Source: JAKJGA01 sp029554345 (GTDB lineage Bacteria; Spirochaetota; UBA4802; JAFGJZ01). Taken from it: a DNA stretch of 15,237 nt. The position numbers were made by a program, and so were the translations under genes. The first letter of the stretch is position 1, and every line of letters begins with the position of its first letter. The stretch is from the NCBI GenBank assembly GCA_035395685.1, contig DAOPBR010000058.1, forward strand, positions 1 through 15,237, given 5' to 3'. Of the stretch, positions 1 to 8,605 are shown piece after piece. Under the pieces are notes generated by a model. It did no database searches and was not told the origin of the DNA. It was given only the letters and a program-made list of their open reading frames with translations.

Positions 1-722
1 TTATTAACGTTTTCAATTATTCTTTCCGCGACTCTTTGGGCCGCCTCTAAATTTATTCCGGGCAGAATTGCCGCAAATTCCTCACCGCCGTAGCGGACAA
101 CAATATCCCCCCCGCGCTTCAATGACGAATCAATCGCTCCGGCGATTGATTTAAGACAGTCATCTCCGGCAAGATGCCCCTTCGAATCGTTGAAATTTTT
201 AAAAAAATCTATATCCAGCATAAAAAGTCCAAGCGAAAATCCGTCGCGCTTCGCCCTTCTCCATTCAGAATCAAGTCTTTCATCAAAAAGTCTGCGGTTT
301 CCGACAAGCGTAAGCGGATCTTTCAGAGAAATATTTTCAAGACGCTCAAAGTCATGTTTTATTTTTATATGGTTTTTAATTTTCGCGCGGACGATATCGG
401 GATTTATAGGTTTTACGATATAGTCTACAGCACCAAGCTCCAGTCCTTTCATTTGATCCTTAATTTCGCTTACCGCAGAGACAAAAATTATCGGAATATC
501 GGAAAGTGTTTTATGGGATTTGATATTTTTAAAGGCTTCATAACCGTCGACATCAGGCAAAACAAGATCCAGTAGAATTATCTCCGGCTGATCAGCTAAA
601 GCAATGGATAGACCCTCAGAAGCATTATGAGCAACAGAAACAGCATATGAATCAGAAAGAACGTCACAAAAATACGCCGCAAACGACAAACTGTCTTCTA
701 TGATTAAAACTTTACTTTTCAT
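1..722 (-). CDS. Response regulator with GGDEF diguanylate cyclase domain (3' end cut off by window)
   Basis: About 240 residues are visible, from the ATG at 722 to the window edge. The N-terminal receiver domain (about residues 1-120) has the acidic pair E9-D10, phospho-acceptor D52 in LLDLVLPDVDG, and the KP motif after VDYIV. A GGDEF domain follows, with RYGGEEF as the catalytic loop and DIDFFKNFND as the metal and substrate region. An RxxD (RGGD) lies five residues before GGEEF, matching an inhibitory I-site. The family condenses two GTP into c-di-GMP under phosphorylation control, so this is predicted to be an active, product-inhibited, PleD/WspR-like enzyme in the cytoplasm. No partner kinase is in view. 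It is divergent from the peptidase gene at 1001. A weak AGGTAAG ribosome site precedes the ATG. Domain calls are firm; the C-terminus is unseen. Confidence 0.9.
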   Translation of the reverse strand, partial: MKSKVLIIEDSLSFAAYFCDVLSDSYAVSVAHNASEGLSIALADQPEIILLDLVLPDVDGYEAFKNIKSHKTLSDIPIIFVSAVSEIKDQMKGLELGAVDYIVKPINPDIVRAKIKNHIKIKHDFERLENISLKDPLTLVGNRRLFDERLDSEWRRAKRDGFSLGLFMLDIDFFKNFNDSKGHLAGDDCLKSIAGAIDSSLKRGGDIVVRYGGEEFAAILPGINLEAAQRVAERIIENVN

Positions 723-1000
723 GCGCTTACCTGTTCATATTCCATAATTCAGCAGTTTACCTGAAAAAGGCATATATAGCTCTTCAAAAACCCATAATGC
801 CATTATTCAAGCGTTTTTTGATATTTTTTAAAATATTTAACGGAATTGAATCATGAAAAGTTCTTGAAATTTTTATGTCTCATTAGTTTTCTGATATTGA
901 TTAGCTGAAATCAGCTTCATTTGTCATGAAATCCTGCAAATCAGTTTTTTTTCTTGATGAATAATCAGCTTTTTTTACCCTGACGTCCAAGGCGGTACGC
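723..1000. promoter_or_regulatory. Divergent intergenic region with small repeats
   Basis: This very AT-rich spacer separates two divergent genes, so it must hold the promoters of both unless the peptidase is transcribed otherwise. I see no convincing -35/-10 pair. What is visible is a perfect inverted repeat AGCTGA-AA-TCAGCT at 903-916, a second inverted repeat TTCAT-N5-ATGAA at 916-930, and three copies of AATCAG(C/T)TT near 909, 939 and 963. An AT palindrome (ATATTTT-TT-AAAATAT) sits at 821-836. They could be operator half-sites or chance in AT-rich DNA. A short open frame on the minus strand (901-1083) has no coding character. Confidence 0.35.
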
Positions 1001-1966
1001 ATGAATCTTCTATCAATAATCAAAAACAAAAAAAGCAAATTCATAATGATTTCATCCGCTGTTTTAATAATAGCCTCATGCACTACTGCTGTTCTCTATT
1101 CTTTTTTTTCTGAACCGTCATATTCAGGTCCCATAGAGGTCTTCAACTCTCATGAAATCTTCAAGTCAGAGGAAGAATATAACAGTTATATCTCCGAAAA
1201 AGTCGCACTGAAAGGCATTTATTTTGAAAAAATTAAAATTGAAAGCGGTGATAATTTCTGGAAAATTGCCAAAGATAAAGGCATAAATATCGATACCCTG
1301 CTCGCTCTAAATCCGTTTTGGAAATCGATCAATGCTTCCACCGGACAGGAAATCATTACATCTAACCAGAAAGGAAATCTCTGCTTTGTAAACAGAAAGA
1401 TAACTGACAAAGAAGCCCTTGAAATTTTTGAATCTGAACCGGAGAAAATTCTTTTTTCCGATAATCCTATAATCGTTACGGCCAAAAACAAAGAAACCAA
1501 GTATTTTCCAGTATTCGTAATCGATGCAAAACCATCTACGGACAACATGACTGAATCGATGGCAAGCCAGTATACACTTCGAGAAAAATTCACTTCGCCT
1601 CTCGGCGGAAGATTCAGTTCCTACTTCGGAGGAAGAGTTCACCCTATCTTCAACCGTTACGGATTTCACAACGGTATTGACATTGCGGCTCCATACGGAA
1701 CTCCTGTCGGAGCTTCATGCGGCGGAACAGTTCAGTCCACCGGATGGATGGGCGGATACGGCAAAGCAGTTATTATCGTTCATGAAGACGGATATAAAAC
1801 GCTTTATGGTCACCTTTCGTCAATTGCAGTTAGACCAGGTCAAACGGTTAAGCCGAACCAGTTTGTGGGAAGAGTCGGTTCAACCGGATATTCAACCGGA
1901 CCGCATTTGCATTTTACGCTATGGCAGAATAACAAACTGATTAACCCGCTCAAAGTGCTCTGGTAA
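1001..1966 (+). CDS. Membrane-anchored LysM and M23 (LytM-type) peptidase
   Basis: This 321-residue protein has a basic N-terminus and a hydrophobic segment (about residues 14-36) that acts as a signal anchor. It contains a lipobox-like IASC with Cys27, so a lipoprotein is possible. A LysM-like peptidoglycan-binding module lies at about 73-125 (SGDNFWKIAKDKGINIDTLLALNP). The C-terminal M23 domain (about 197-321) has all expected residues: zinc ligands H223, D227 and H304, plus catalytic H271 and H302 in the GH and HLHF motifs. M23 enzymes cut peptide cross-links in peptidoglycan; intact residues suggest an active hydrolase rather than an EnvC/NlpD-type activator. It should act outside the cytoplasmic membrane. 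An AAGGCGG ribosome site at 989-995 supports the ATG. Its stop codon overlaps the next start (TAATG). The bond it cleaves is not predictable. Confidence 0.9.
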   Translation: MNLLSIIKNKKSKFIMISSAVLIIASCTTAVLYSFFSEPSYSGPIEVFNSHEIFKSEEEYNSYISEKVALKGIYFEKIKIESGDNFWKIAKDKGINIDTLLALNPFWKSINASTGQEIITSNQKGNLCFVNRKITDKEALEIFESEPEKILFSDNPIIVTAKNKETKYFPVFVIDAKPSTDNMTESMASQYTLREKFTSPLGGRFSSYFGGRVHPIFNRYGFHNGIDIAAPYGTPVGASCGGTVQSTGWMGGYGKAVIIVHEDGYKTLYGHLSSIAVRPGQTVKPNQFVGRVGSTGYSTGPHLHFTLWQNNKLINPLKVLW

Positions 1967-3420
1967 TGTCGGCAGAAATGATAAAAAAATATTTTGACGG
2001 CGCGGATATGCCGCTCAATGCTAAAGAACTGAGCGGATTCACGTTTTTATTCAGCCAATACAAAAAACTTAACAAAGAATGGGATCTTTCACGTCTCACA
2101 AAAGACGAAGATATAATTATCAAGCATTTCATTGATTCGGTACTTCCTTCAAAACTCATAAAAATTCCCAAAAAGATTCTTGATATCGGAACAGGGCCGG
2201 GTTTTCCCGGTCTTCCTATAAAAATAACAAATCCTTCAATCGAGATTATTCTTGCAGAATCACGCTTCCGCCGTGTTGATTTCATGAATATGATTATCAA
2301 GGAACTTTCTCTTGATAAGGCAGTCGTTTATCCGCATCTTGTTAACGAAGAATGTTCATTCGACGTAGACGGAATAATCACTAGGGCATTTGAATCGGCA
2401 AACGGAACTCTTCTCCGAGTAAATTCTTTTCTCAAAAAAGACGGACGCATTATACTTCTCAAAGGCCCAGGTGCTGATGACGATATAAAAGATCTGTCGG
2501 ATGAATCGCTTTATTATTTTGAACTCGAAAATGATGTAAAGTACAAGCTCCCGTACATCGGTCATGACAGAAGAATTCTAGTTTTCAGAAAAACAAAAGA
2601 ATTCAAAAAAACTACTTACCGCATTATGATGAATGAACAGAGTGAATTTAAAAATCAGATAACTTCGCCTGACAATAAAAAGTTCAAAGATATCAAGAAA
2701 GCAATTGAAAAAGGTCCTTCAAAAAGCGGACTCACGATTATTCCCGGGAAAAAAATAATCAAAGATCTTATGAAAACGGGCATGGAAGTCAAATATCTCG
2801 CGCTATGCGATGAGTCGTTTGAAACTGATCCGGATTTGATCTCAATAACAGAAAAACTTAATGAAGAATCAAAATTATTGATATTGAAGAAATCGCTTTT
2901 CTCGGAAATTGAACCTTCAAAGATGCCTTTTCTTGTAATTGATACTCCGGAGATCGAACAATGGAATTATAAGATCTCCAAAGGCGCAACACTGGTTATT
3001 CCCTTTCAGGATCCGCTGAATGTCGGTTCAGCCGTACGCTCAGCTGTTTCTTTCGGAATAACAAATATTATTCTTCTTCAATCTGCTGCATCTCCTTATC
3101 ATCCTAAATCAGTCAGAGCGAGTTCAGGCGCGGTATTTTCCGTTAATTTCTTTGAAGGTCCGCAGTATGAAGAAATTGCTTCAGTATGCGAAGAGAATTC
3201 AATACCGATTGTCTGTCTTGATAAACACGGTCAAAACATACGCCGGTTTGATTTTCCTGAATCATTCCTTCTACTTTCGGGAATCGAAGGCCAGGGAATT
3301 CCTGAAGACTTAAAAAAATACTCGGTTTCAATTCCTATTTCGGAAAATATTGAGTCTCTCAACGCCTACGCGGCTTTGAGCATCGCATTATATGAATATT
3401 CATCAAGACCAAAGTCTTGA
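1966..3420 (+). CDS. Fused RsmG (16S rRNA G527 N7) methyltransferase and SpoU/TrmH-type RNA methyltransferase
   Basis: One 484-residue frame carries two complete methyltransferases. Residues 1-218 match RsmG (GidB): SAM-binding loop ILDIGTGPGFPGLPIKI (71-87), FRRVDFM (101-107), DGIITRAF (135-142) and LLKG (164-167). RsmG makes m7G at position 527 of 16S rRNA. Residues about 239-484 match the SpoU/TrmH knotted family: a substrate-binding-like part (239-330), then motif 1 DPLNVGSAVRSA with N352 and R358, motif 2 SGIEGQG (438-444) and motif 3 SLNAYAA (464-470). That family makes ribose 2'-O-methyl groups in tRNA or rRNA; the target here is unknown. The R-x-E usually seen in RsmG before the FDGVI strand reads H124-L-V, a possible divergence. 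No stop or frameshift lies at the junction. The start overlaps the peptidase stop and lacks a clear ribosome site, suggesting translational coupling. The 3' end overlaps recD by 18 bp. Confidence 0.9.
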   Translation: MSAEMIKKYFDGADMPLNAKELSGFTFLFSQYKKLNKEWDLSRLTKDEDIIIKHFIDSVLPSKLIKIPKKILDIGTGPGFPGLPIKITNPSIEIILAESRFRRVDFMNMIIKELSLDKAVVYPHLVNEECSFDVDGIITRAFESANGTLLRVNSFLKKDGRIILLKGPGADDDIKDLSDESLYYFELENDVKYKLPYIGHDRRILVFRKTKEFKKTTYRIMMNEQSEFKNQITSPDNKKFKDIKKAIEKGPSKSGLTIIPGKKIIKDLMKTGMEVKYLALCDESFETDPDLISITEKLNEESKLLILKKSLFSEIEPSKMPFLVIDTPEIEQWNYKISKGATLVIPFQDPLNVGSAVRSAVSFGITNIILLQSAASPYHPKSVRASSGAVFSVNFFEGPQYEEIASVCEENSIPIVCLDKHGQNIRRFDFPESFLLLSGIEGQGIPEDLKKYSVSIPISENIESLNAYAALSIALYEYSSRPKS

Positions 3421-5160
3421 TGACAATCCCGAGCTTCTTTCTGTTTTTCTGAGAATTCCGGCGTTAAGTATTTCTTTTGAACCTATTACGGTGATATTTT
3501 TTTTTGCGCGTGTAAGCGCAGTATAGATAAGCTCTTTTGTAAGTATCCGCGAATCCTCGTTCGGCAGAATAAATATTACGTTTTCGAATTCAGAACCCTG
3601 ACTTTTGTGTACGGTCATGCAGAAGGACTTCTCATAGCTCTTTAGAAGATACGGATTAATTTTTCTTAAAGCATCATCGCCCGGAAAGTACGCATTTAAT
3701 CTATCATCCCTGCAGATTATTCCAGTGTCACCGTTAAAGATTTTCATGTCATAGTCATTTTCTACCGCCATAACCGGCATTCCGTGGTAGATGTTTCCTG
3801 CAAGAGAAAATATTTCTTCAACTATCGCATTTATTTCACCGAACCCGCCCGGCCCTTTTCTCAAAGCCGAAAGAATCTGGATATTTTTCATTCTGCCGAG
3901 CAGCTCTATCGGTTTTGCATTTTCAACCGGAAAAATATACGGAAAATCCTTCGAATATCTTATAATCTCGGATTCAATAATTTCTTTCAGTCTTTTTCTG
4001 AAACCCTGAAAACTCAATTCGCTGTTTTCAATGAATCTGATATTATCGTCCGAATTAAAAGCGTCCCACACTCCTTTGACATCAGATTCATTTACTGCTT
4101 TAGATATTTTACCGATTCCTTTATCAGGATCAAATCTGAAGCTTTTTTTCAATACTGTAATGCTTTTTGAAAGACATTCGGCATTACCGGATTTTTCAGC
4201 GGTTTCAATACTTGCAAACGAACAGATGTCTCCGAAAACGGATCCCGCCTGCACACTTGCCAACTGGTCTTTGTCGCCCAGAAAAACTATTGATGCAGAT
4301 GGACTCAACGCAGAAAAAAGTTTTTTCATAAGCGACAGGTCAAACATCGAAGTTTCGTCAGCAATAATCAAACCATGAGGAAGAGGTTCATTTTTATTAA
4401 ATTTTGCGAATACGCTTCCGATTTTAGTTCCGATAAGTTTCTGTACTGTTTCTCCTTTCAACGGAACATATTTTAATTCTTTATCAAACAGAGTTTTTAC
4501 TTTATCATTTTCTTTTATTTTAAGAAGAGCTCCTTCAATGGATTTTTTTAAATGCGCCGCCGCTTTCCCTGTAGGCGCGCATAGCGCAATCGAAGGTCTT
4601 TCGCCGTTTAAAAGTTTTTTCTTGATATAAAGAAGAATGATGTTTACTGCTAAAGATGTTTTTCCGGTTCCAGGGCCGCCAGATATAAATGATATTTTTT
4701 TTGACAAAGCATTTATAACGGAAATTTTTTTTTCTTCTTCGGTAATATCCTGAGCCGACAGAAGTTTTTCAGCCGCAGAAACAATCTCTGATGGGAGATT
4801 TTGAGCTGATACTGAAGCGCGGTGTAAAATTTCCGAAGCGACATCTTTTTCGTATTCGTAATATCTGCGAAGATATATTTTAGAATTTTCAATAACAACC
4901 GGAAGTTTTTTATATGCGAATTTTGCCCGGGTTTTATCATCAATTAGATTTTTTATTATCAGATTAAGCGCATCATCTTCAAAAGCGTCACGTTCACAGT
5001 CAAAACATACTGAATTATTTTTAGAAGCATGAGAAGCAATCAATGAAACAAGAAAAACATCCTCATCATTTATAGAAAGCCCCATGACATTTTCCGCAAA
5101 TTCGAAATCAAAATCATCAAATAATTCAAAAGCGGAATATTTTTCTCTGAAACTATTCAC
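3403..5160 (-). CDS. recD: RecD, 5'-3' helicase subunit of RecBCD (exodeoxyribonuclease V alpha)
   Basis: The protein has 585 residues, near the 608 of E. coli RecD, and all superfamily 1B helicase motifs are visible: Walker A GGPGTGKT (161-168), motif Ia CAPTGKAA (194-201), motif II ADETSM (267-272), motif III LGDKDQLASV (294-303), motif V TVHKSQGSEF (516-525) and motif VI YTALTRAKK (546-554). In the RecBCD complex RecD moves 5'-3' along one strand and gives fast unwinding and regulation of the nuclease. The start is GTG at 5160, eight bases inside recB, with a strong AAGGAG seven bases upstream. Two A9 runs lie in the coding strand (3497-3505 and 4725-4733), possible slippage sites. It is last in the recCBD order, and its stop lies within the convergent methyltransferase gene. 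Confidence 0.96.
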   Translation of the reverse strand: MNSFREKYSAFELFDDFDFEFAENVMGLSINDEDVFLVSLIASHASKNNSVCFDCERDAFEDDALNLIIKNLIDDKTRAKFAYKKLPVVIENSKIYLRRYYEYEKDVASEILHRASVSAQNLPSEIVSAAEKLLSAQDITEEEKKISVINALSKKISFISGGPGTGKTSLAVNIILLYIKKKLLNGERPSIALCAPTGKAAAHLKKSIEGALLKIKENDKVKTLFDKELKYVPLKGETVQKLIGTKIGSVFAKFNKNEPLPHGLIIADETSMFDLSLMKKLFSALSPSASIVFLGDKDQLASVQAGSVFGDICSFASIETAEKSGNAECLSKSITVLKKSFRFDPDKGIGKISKAVNESDVKGVWDAFNSDDNIRFIENSELSFQGFRKRLKEIIESEIIRYSKDFPYIFPVENAKPIELLGRMKNIQILSALRKGPGGFGEINAIVEEIFSLAGNIYHGMPVMAVENDYDMKIFNGDTGIICRDDRLNAYFPGDDALRKINPYLLKSYEKSFCMTVHKSQGSEFENVIFILPNEDSRILTKELIYTALTRAKKNITVIGSKEILNAGILRKTERSSGLSSRLWS

Positions 5161-8100
5161 CGCAAAGCTCCTTCTCGATTTTTTTCACTGCATCAAACGA
5201 TGGCCTATAAAAATATATTCCGTTTGAGCTTCCGGCTGAAACACCGCGAAGATATACATAGAAAAATCCGCCGAAATCTTCGTAGCTGAATTCCTTATTG
5301 CGTATTTTCAACAGTTTATACAGGGCATAGGTATAAATGTATAACTGAACTGCATATTTCGATGAGCGCATAGAATGAATAAGTTTTTCTTCTGAATAAT
5401 CCGACGCATAATCGCCTAGATAATTCGACTTCCAGTCGAGTATAAAATACTTGCCTTCATGAAAAAACACCATATCGGCAAAGCCTTTCATGAAACCGGT
5501 TATTGAAATTTCTGAAATTGTATTCCGAACATGAAGCTCTGGTGCATCTTCACAGATTATTTCTTCAAATTTATTAGATACGAATTTATCAAAAGAAAAA
5601 TGAAAATCAAGTTCACTAATCATATTTTCTGTTTTCACATCGGAAAGACTGAATTTCAAATCATCAGAACAGAAATAAGCACCTTTTACTTCTTCAATCA
5701 GCCTGACTACATCTTTCTTATAACTGTAATTTATTCCGTACATGCGCAGAAATGAATCGATTATGTTCACATCATTTTCTTCATTTTCAATCAGCTTCTC
5801 GAGCACTCCATGAAGACAATTCCCCGCTTCGCTTCCCTTCGGAAATTCATGCAGAAAAACTTTTTCACCCGATTGATTATATAGTACCTGATTTTCATCA
5901 GTCTTATGCTCATAAGGAATGTCTTTTCCTTCGGCAATCATAGAATAACTTGCCACTTTGAAATTTCTGAAACTAATATCAGGAAATTTCTTCGCTTTTA
6001 ATTTACCGGAAGAATCCGGTTGATATCCGGAATGATTCTGCGAATCTGCAAGTGAAGAAATATCAGTGAAAGAAAAACCGTGTTTTTGAGCGAATTCGTT
6101 TAATACATCAGAAGTTTCTCTATCTTCAAATGTCGGATCATATGAAGAAAGAATATGATTTAACGCCGAAAACTTATTCTTTTCGGATTGTTTAGCTGTC
6201 TTCTTCTCAGCATGATAAAGATAGACTCTGAATTTTGCTCTTGTCAAGGCTACATAGAAAAGACGCAAGTTTTCTGAAATAATTTCATCTTTATAGGTTG
6301 AGTTGATAATATTTGCGCTATAATCCGAACCGTCGTTCATCACCAGGGTATTTTTCCCTTCAATTCTGCAGACAAAACCCAGCTCCTTATTACTAGGTTT
6401 CCGCAAAAATTCAGAAGCTGCGAAAACAATCGGATATTCAAGCCCCTTGCTTTTGTGAACCGTCATAATCTGCACGGCATCATCATCTCTTTCAATTCGA
6501 AGCTCGTATTTCTCTGACGATTCATCTAGAGACGCAGAAACCTCGGATGCAAGTTCAGAAAGAGAATAATCTTTTTTTCGTTTTCTCTCATCAAGCAATT
6601 CTGCTATGTGATCCATATTGGTGATTATTCTCTGAGCATCCGGCGATAATGAAATATTACTTACGGCGGAATAATCCTTAACGAGCATTCTGTAAGCTTC
6701 CAGCAGTCCTTTTAAAGAAGCTGTTCTGCCGTACAATGCAAATCTTTCAGCATGAATGCTCATGTCATCATCCGACAATAACTCAATCATTGCCGGAGTA
6801 AACCCCATGAAACGCACGGAAAGAGCCGTCTTGATTTTTTTCATGCTCTCGGGATTTTCCATTGCAGTCAGAATCTGGACAAACTCGGTAAATTCATAAG
6901 AATCAAAAACGGATTTACCTGAGCGTATTGCCGATGGTATTCCCTTTTTCGACAAATAATTTCTCATCTCATCAGCTTCATTATTTTTATAGACGAGTAT
7001 TGCTATATCTGAAGCACGAAGAGGCCTCGCATAATTTTCTTCAGGAATGAGAGCCTTACCTTTTGATGACAAATCAAGAAGAGATACTATTTCACGGGTA
7101 ATATCTTCATAGACATTTAGTCGACTCTGATTTGAATATGACTGAAACCGTATATTCATGACATCATTCGAATCATCAACGGTCATTTCACCGATTTTCT
7201 TACACGGCTCGGCTGGTACAAAATCAATATCTTTATTTCTAAACGGATCAGAACAGTTGAAAAAAGCATTAACTGCCGAAAGAAGTTTCTCTTCAGAACG
7301 CCAATTTATCTGCAGATTATACCGATTAGTTGATTTCTTTGATACTTCAATATATGAATAAATATCCGCTCCGCGGAATCTGTAAATTGATTGTTTCGGA
7401 TCACCGATATAGATAAGATTATTAAAAAGATTACCGAAAATAACGCATTGAGATTCATCCGTATCCTGAAACTCATCTATAAGCGCGATTGAATACTTTC
7501 TGGATACATTTTTTTTCAATTCTGAATCAGCATTTTCTTTAACTACTGAATAAACGGAATTTATAATATCATCATAAAATAATATCTGTTTCTGAACTTT
7601 AATATTTTGAACTGCTTTATGATAGTCATCAAGCGCCTTAAGAGCAAATGCAGACTTAAATCGTTTAATTATAATGTTTGTATAATTTTTGGCATTATAA
7701 AGTATCCTCATAGCATCAAGTGCATTAAGAGAATCTCCGTCAACTGCCGAATATTCACTGAATCTTCTATTAAAAGTATCTGTACCAATCCATGTAAAAT
7801 AATGTTCAAAATCATCTGATTTTTCCATCAGATAATACTTATTTTCAATAATTTGATTCGCGAGTTTGATCATAATAGGAAAATTCACATTACTTCTGAC
7901 ATGCGCAAAACTCTTGAACGTCTTTTGATTATTTTCATTGTCACTGAAGTAATTATTGAAAATAATTGCCGATTCACGGAATTCATCTAATCCGCTGAAA
8001 ATATCATCAGCCGTAACATTGCTGTAAATTATATTTTTGTCTGACACGCTTCTAATGAAACGTACAAGTTCTTTAAAGTAATCAGACCAGTTGAGCATTT

Positions 8101-8605
8101 TCTGAATTTGCTTTTCATAATTATTTATATTTGAACGAAAAAAATCCATGATAATTAAGGAAAGAATTTCAGATTTATCTTCAGATATTTCGGCATCAAA
8201 TGAAGAATGTGACTCAAACGCGTTTTCCTTTGTTATTTTATTTATAAATTTATGAATCGTAAAAATTGGAGCATCGTCGAGACTCCTCAATGCAAGTTCA
8301 ATTTTGATTTTCGATTCATCGATATTTGAATTATTGACGAGTGAAGAAAATTCATCCGGAATATTTTCTGCACCTGATTCAAGTGACGTCAGTAATTCGC
8401 GAAGCTTATTTGAAATTCTATCTCTAAGTTCGTCGGCAGCCGCAACTGTAAATGTCACGACTGCAATCTCGCTCGAATCATAATTCTTCTCAAGGAGAAG
8501 CCTTATATAAATATTTGTAATCGAATATGTTTTTCCTGTCCCAGCTCCTGCTTCAATCAGCGAAATACCGTCTAGTTCTATCTTATCAAAAGCGAATTGT
8601 TTCAT
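5153..8605 (-). CDS. recB: RecB, helicase-nuclease subunit of RecBCD (exodeoxyribonuclease V beta)
   Basis: This 1150-residue protein is a little shorter than E. coli RecB (1180). The N-terminal UvrD-like helicase has Walker A EAGAGTGKT (18-26), motif Ia VVTFTVAAADEL (49-60), motif II LIDEFQDTD (375-383), motif III GDPKQSIYRFRGAD (401-414), motif V TVHKSKGLEYP (715-725) and motif VI FYVALTRAK (783-791). The C-terminal nuclease has H932, D1044 in GFADMVF, and D1057-W-K1059 in ILDWKSN, matching the E. coli metal site H956, D1067, D1080 and K1082, so both activities look intact. W1058 replaces the E. coli tyrosine at that place. RecB moves 3'-5', cuts DNA and, in E. coli, loads RecA. An AGGAAA site six bases upstream supports the ATG. 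It overlaps recC by ATGA and recD by 8 bp. Confidence 0.97.
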   Translation of the reverse strand: MKQFAFDKIELDGISLIEAGAGTGKTYSITNIYIRLLLEKNYDSSEIAVVTFTVAAADELRDRISNKLRELLTSLESGAENIPDEFSSLVNNSNIDESKIKIELALRSLDDAPIFTIHKFINKITKENAFESHSSFDAEISEDKSEILSLIIMDFFRSNINNYEKQIQKMLNWSDYFKELVRFIRSVSDKNIIYSNVTADDIFSGLDEFRESAIIFNNYFSDNENNQKTFKSFAHVRSNVNFPIMIKLANQIIENKYYLMEKSDDFEHYFTWIGTDTFNRRFSEYSAVDGDSLNALDAMRILYNAKNYTNIIIKRFKSAFALKALDDYHKAVQNIKVQKQILFYDDIINSVYSVVKENADSELKKNVSRKYSIALIDEFQDTDESQCVIFGNLFNNLIYIGDPKQSIYRFRGADIYSYIEVSKKSTNRYNLQINWRSEEKLLSAVNAFFNCSDPFRNKDIDFVPAEPCKKIGEMTVDDSNDVMNIRFQSYSNQSRLNVYEDITREIVSLLDLSSKGKALIPEENYARPLRASDIAILVYKNNEADEMRNYLSKKGIPSAIRSGKSVFDSYEFTEFVQILTAMENPESMKKIKTALSVRFMGFTPAMIELLSDDDMSIHAERFALYGRTASLKGLLEAYRMLVKDYSAVSNISLSPDAQRIITNMDHIAELLDERKRKKDYSLSELASEVSASLDESSEKYELRIERDDDAVQIMTVHKSKGLEYPIVFAASEFLRKPSNKELGFVCRIEGKNTLVMNDGSDYSANIINSTYKDEIISENLRLFYVALTRAKFRVYLYHAEKKTAKQSEKNKFSALNHILSSYDPTFEDRETSDVLNEFAQKHGFSFTDISSLADSQNHSGYQPDSSGKLKAKKFPDISFRNFKVASYSMIAEGKDIPYEHKTDENQVLYNQSGEKVFLHEFPKGSEAGNCLHGVLEKLIENEENDVNIIDSFLRMYGINYSYKKDVVRLIEEVKGAYFCSDDLKFSLSDVKTENMISELDFHFSFDKFVSNKFEEIICEDAPELHVRNTISEISITGFMKGFADMVFFHEGKYFILDWKSNYLGDYASDYSEEKLIHSMRSSKYAVQLYIYTYALYKLLKIRNKEFSYEDFGGFFYVYLRGVSAGSSNGIYFYRPSFDAVKKIEKELCGE
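5168..5173 (-). promoter_or_regulatory. Ribosome binding site of recD, inside recB
   Basis: AAGGAG on the minus strand sits seven bases before a GTG. It decides the GTG at 5160 as the recD start and places the initiation region within the last codons of recB, where GTGAATAG combines the recD start with the recB stop. This supports coupled translation of the two subunits. Confidence 0.75.

Noticed and set aside
821..836. AT palindrome as a terminator or operator
   Set aside because: It is purely A/T with a 2-base centre, as expected in AT-rich spacer DNA.
901..1083. A 60-residue open frame on the minus strand in the divergent region
   Set aside because: It overlaps the start of the peptidase gene, has no ribosome site or family signature, and is low-complexity.
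3784..4378. Plus-strand open frames within recD, and similar ones within recB and recC
   Set aside because: They are opposite-strand shadows of genes with clear motifs, and they lack motifs or good ribosome sites of their own.
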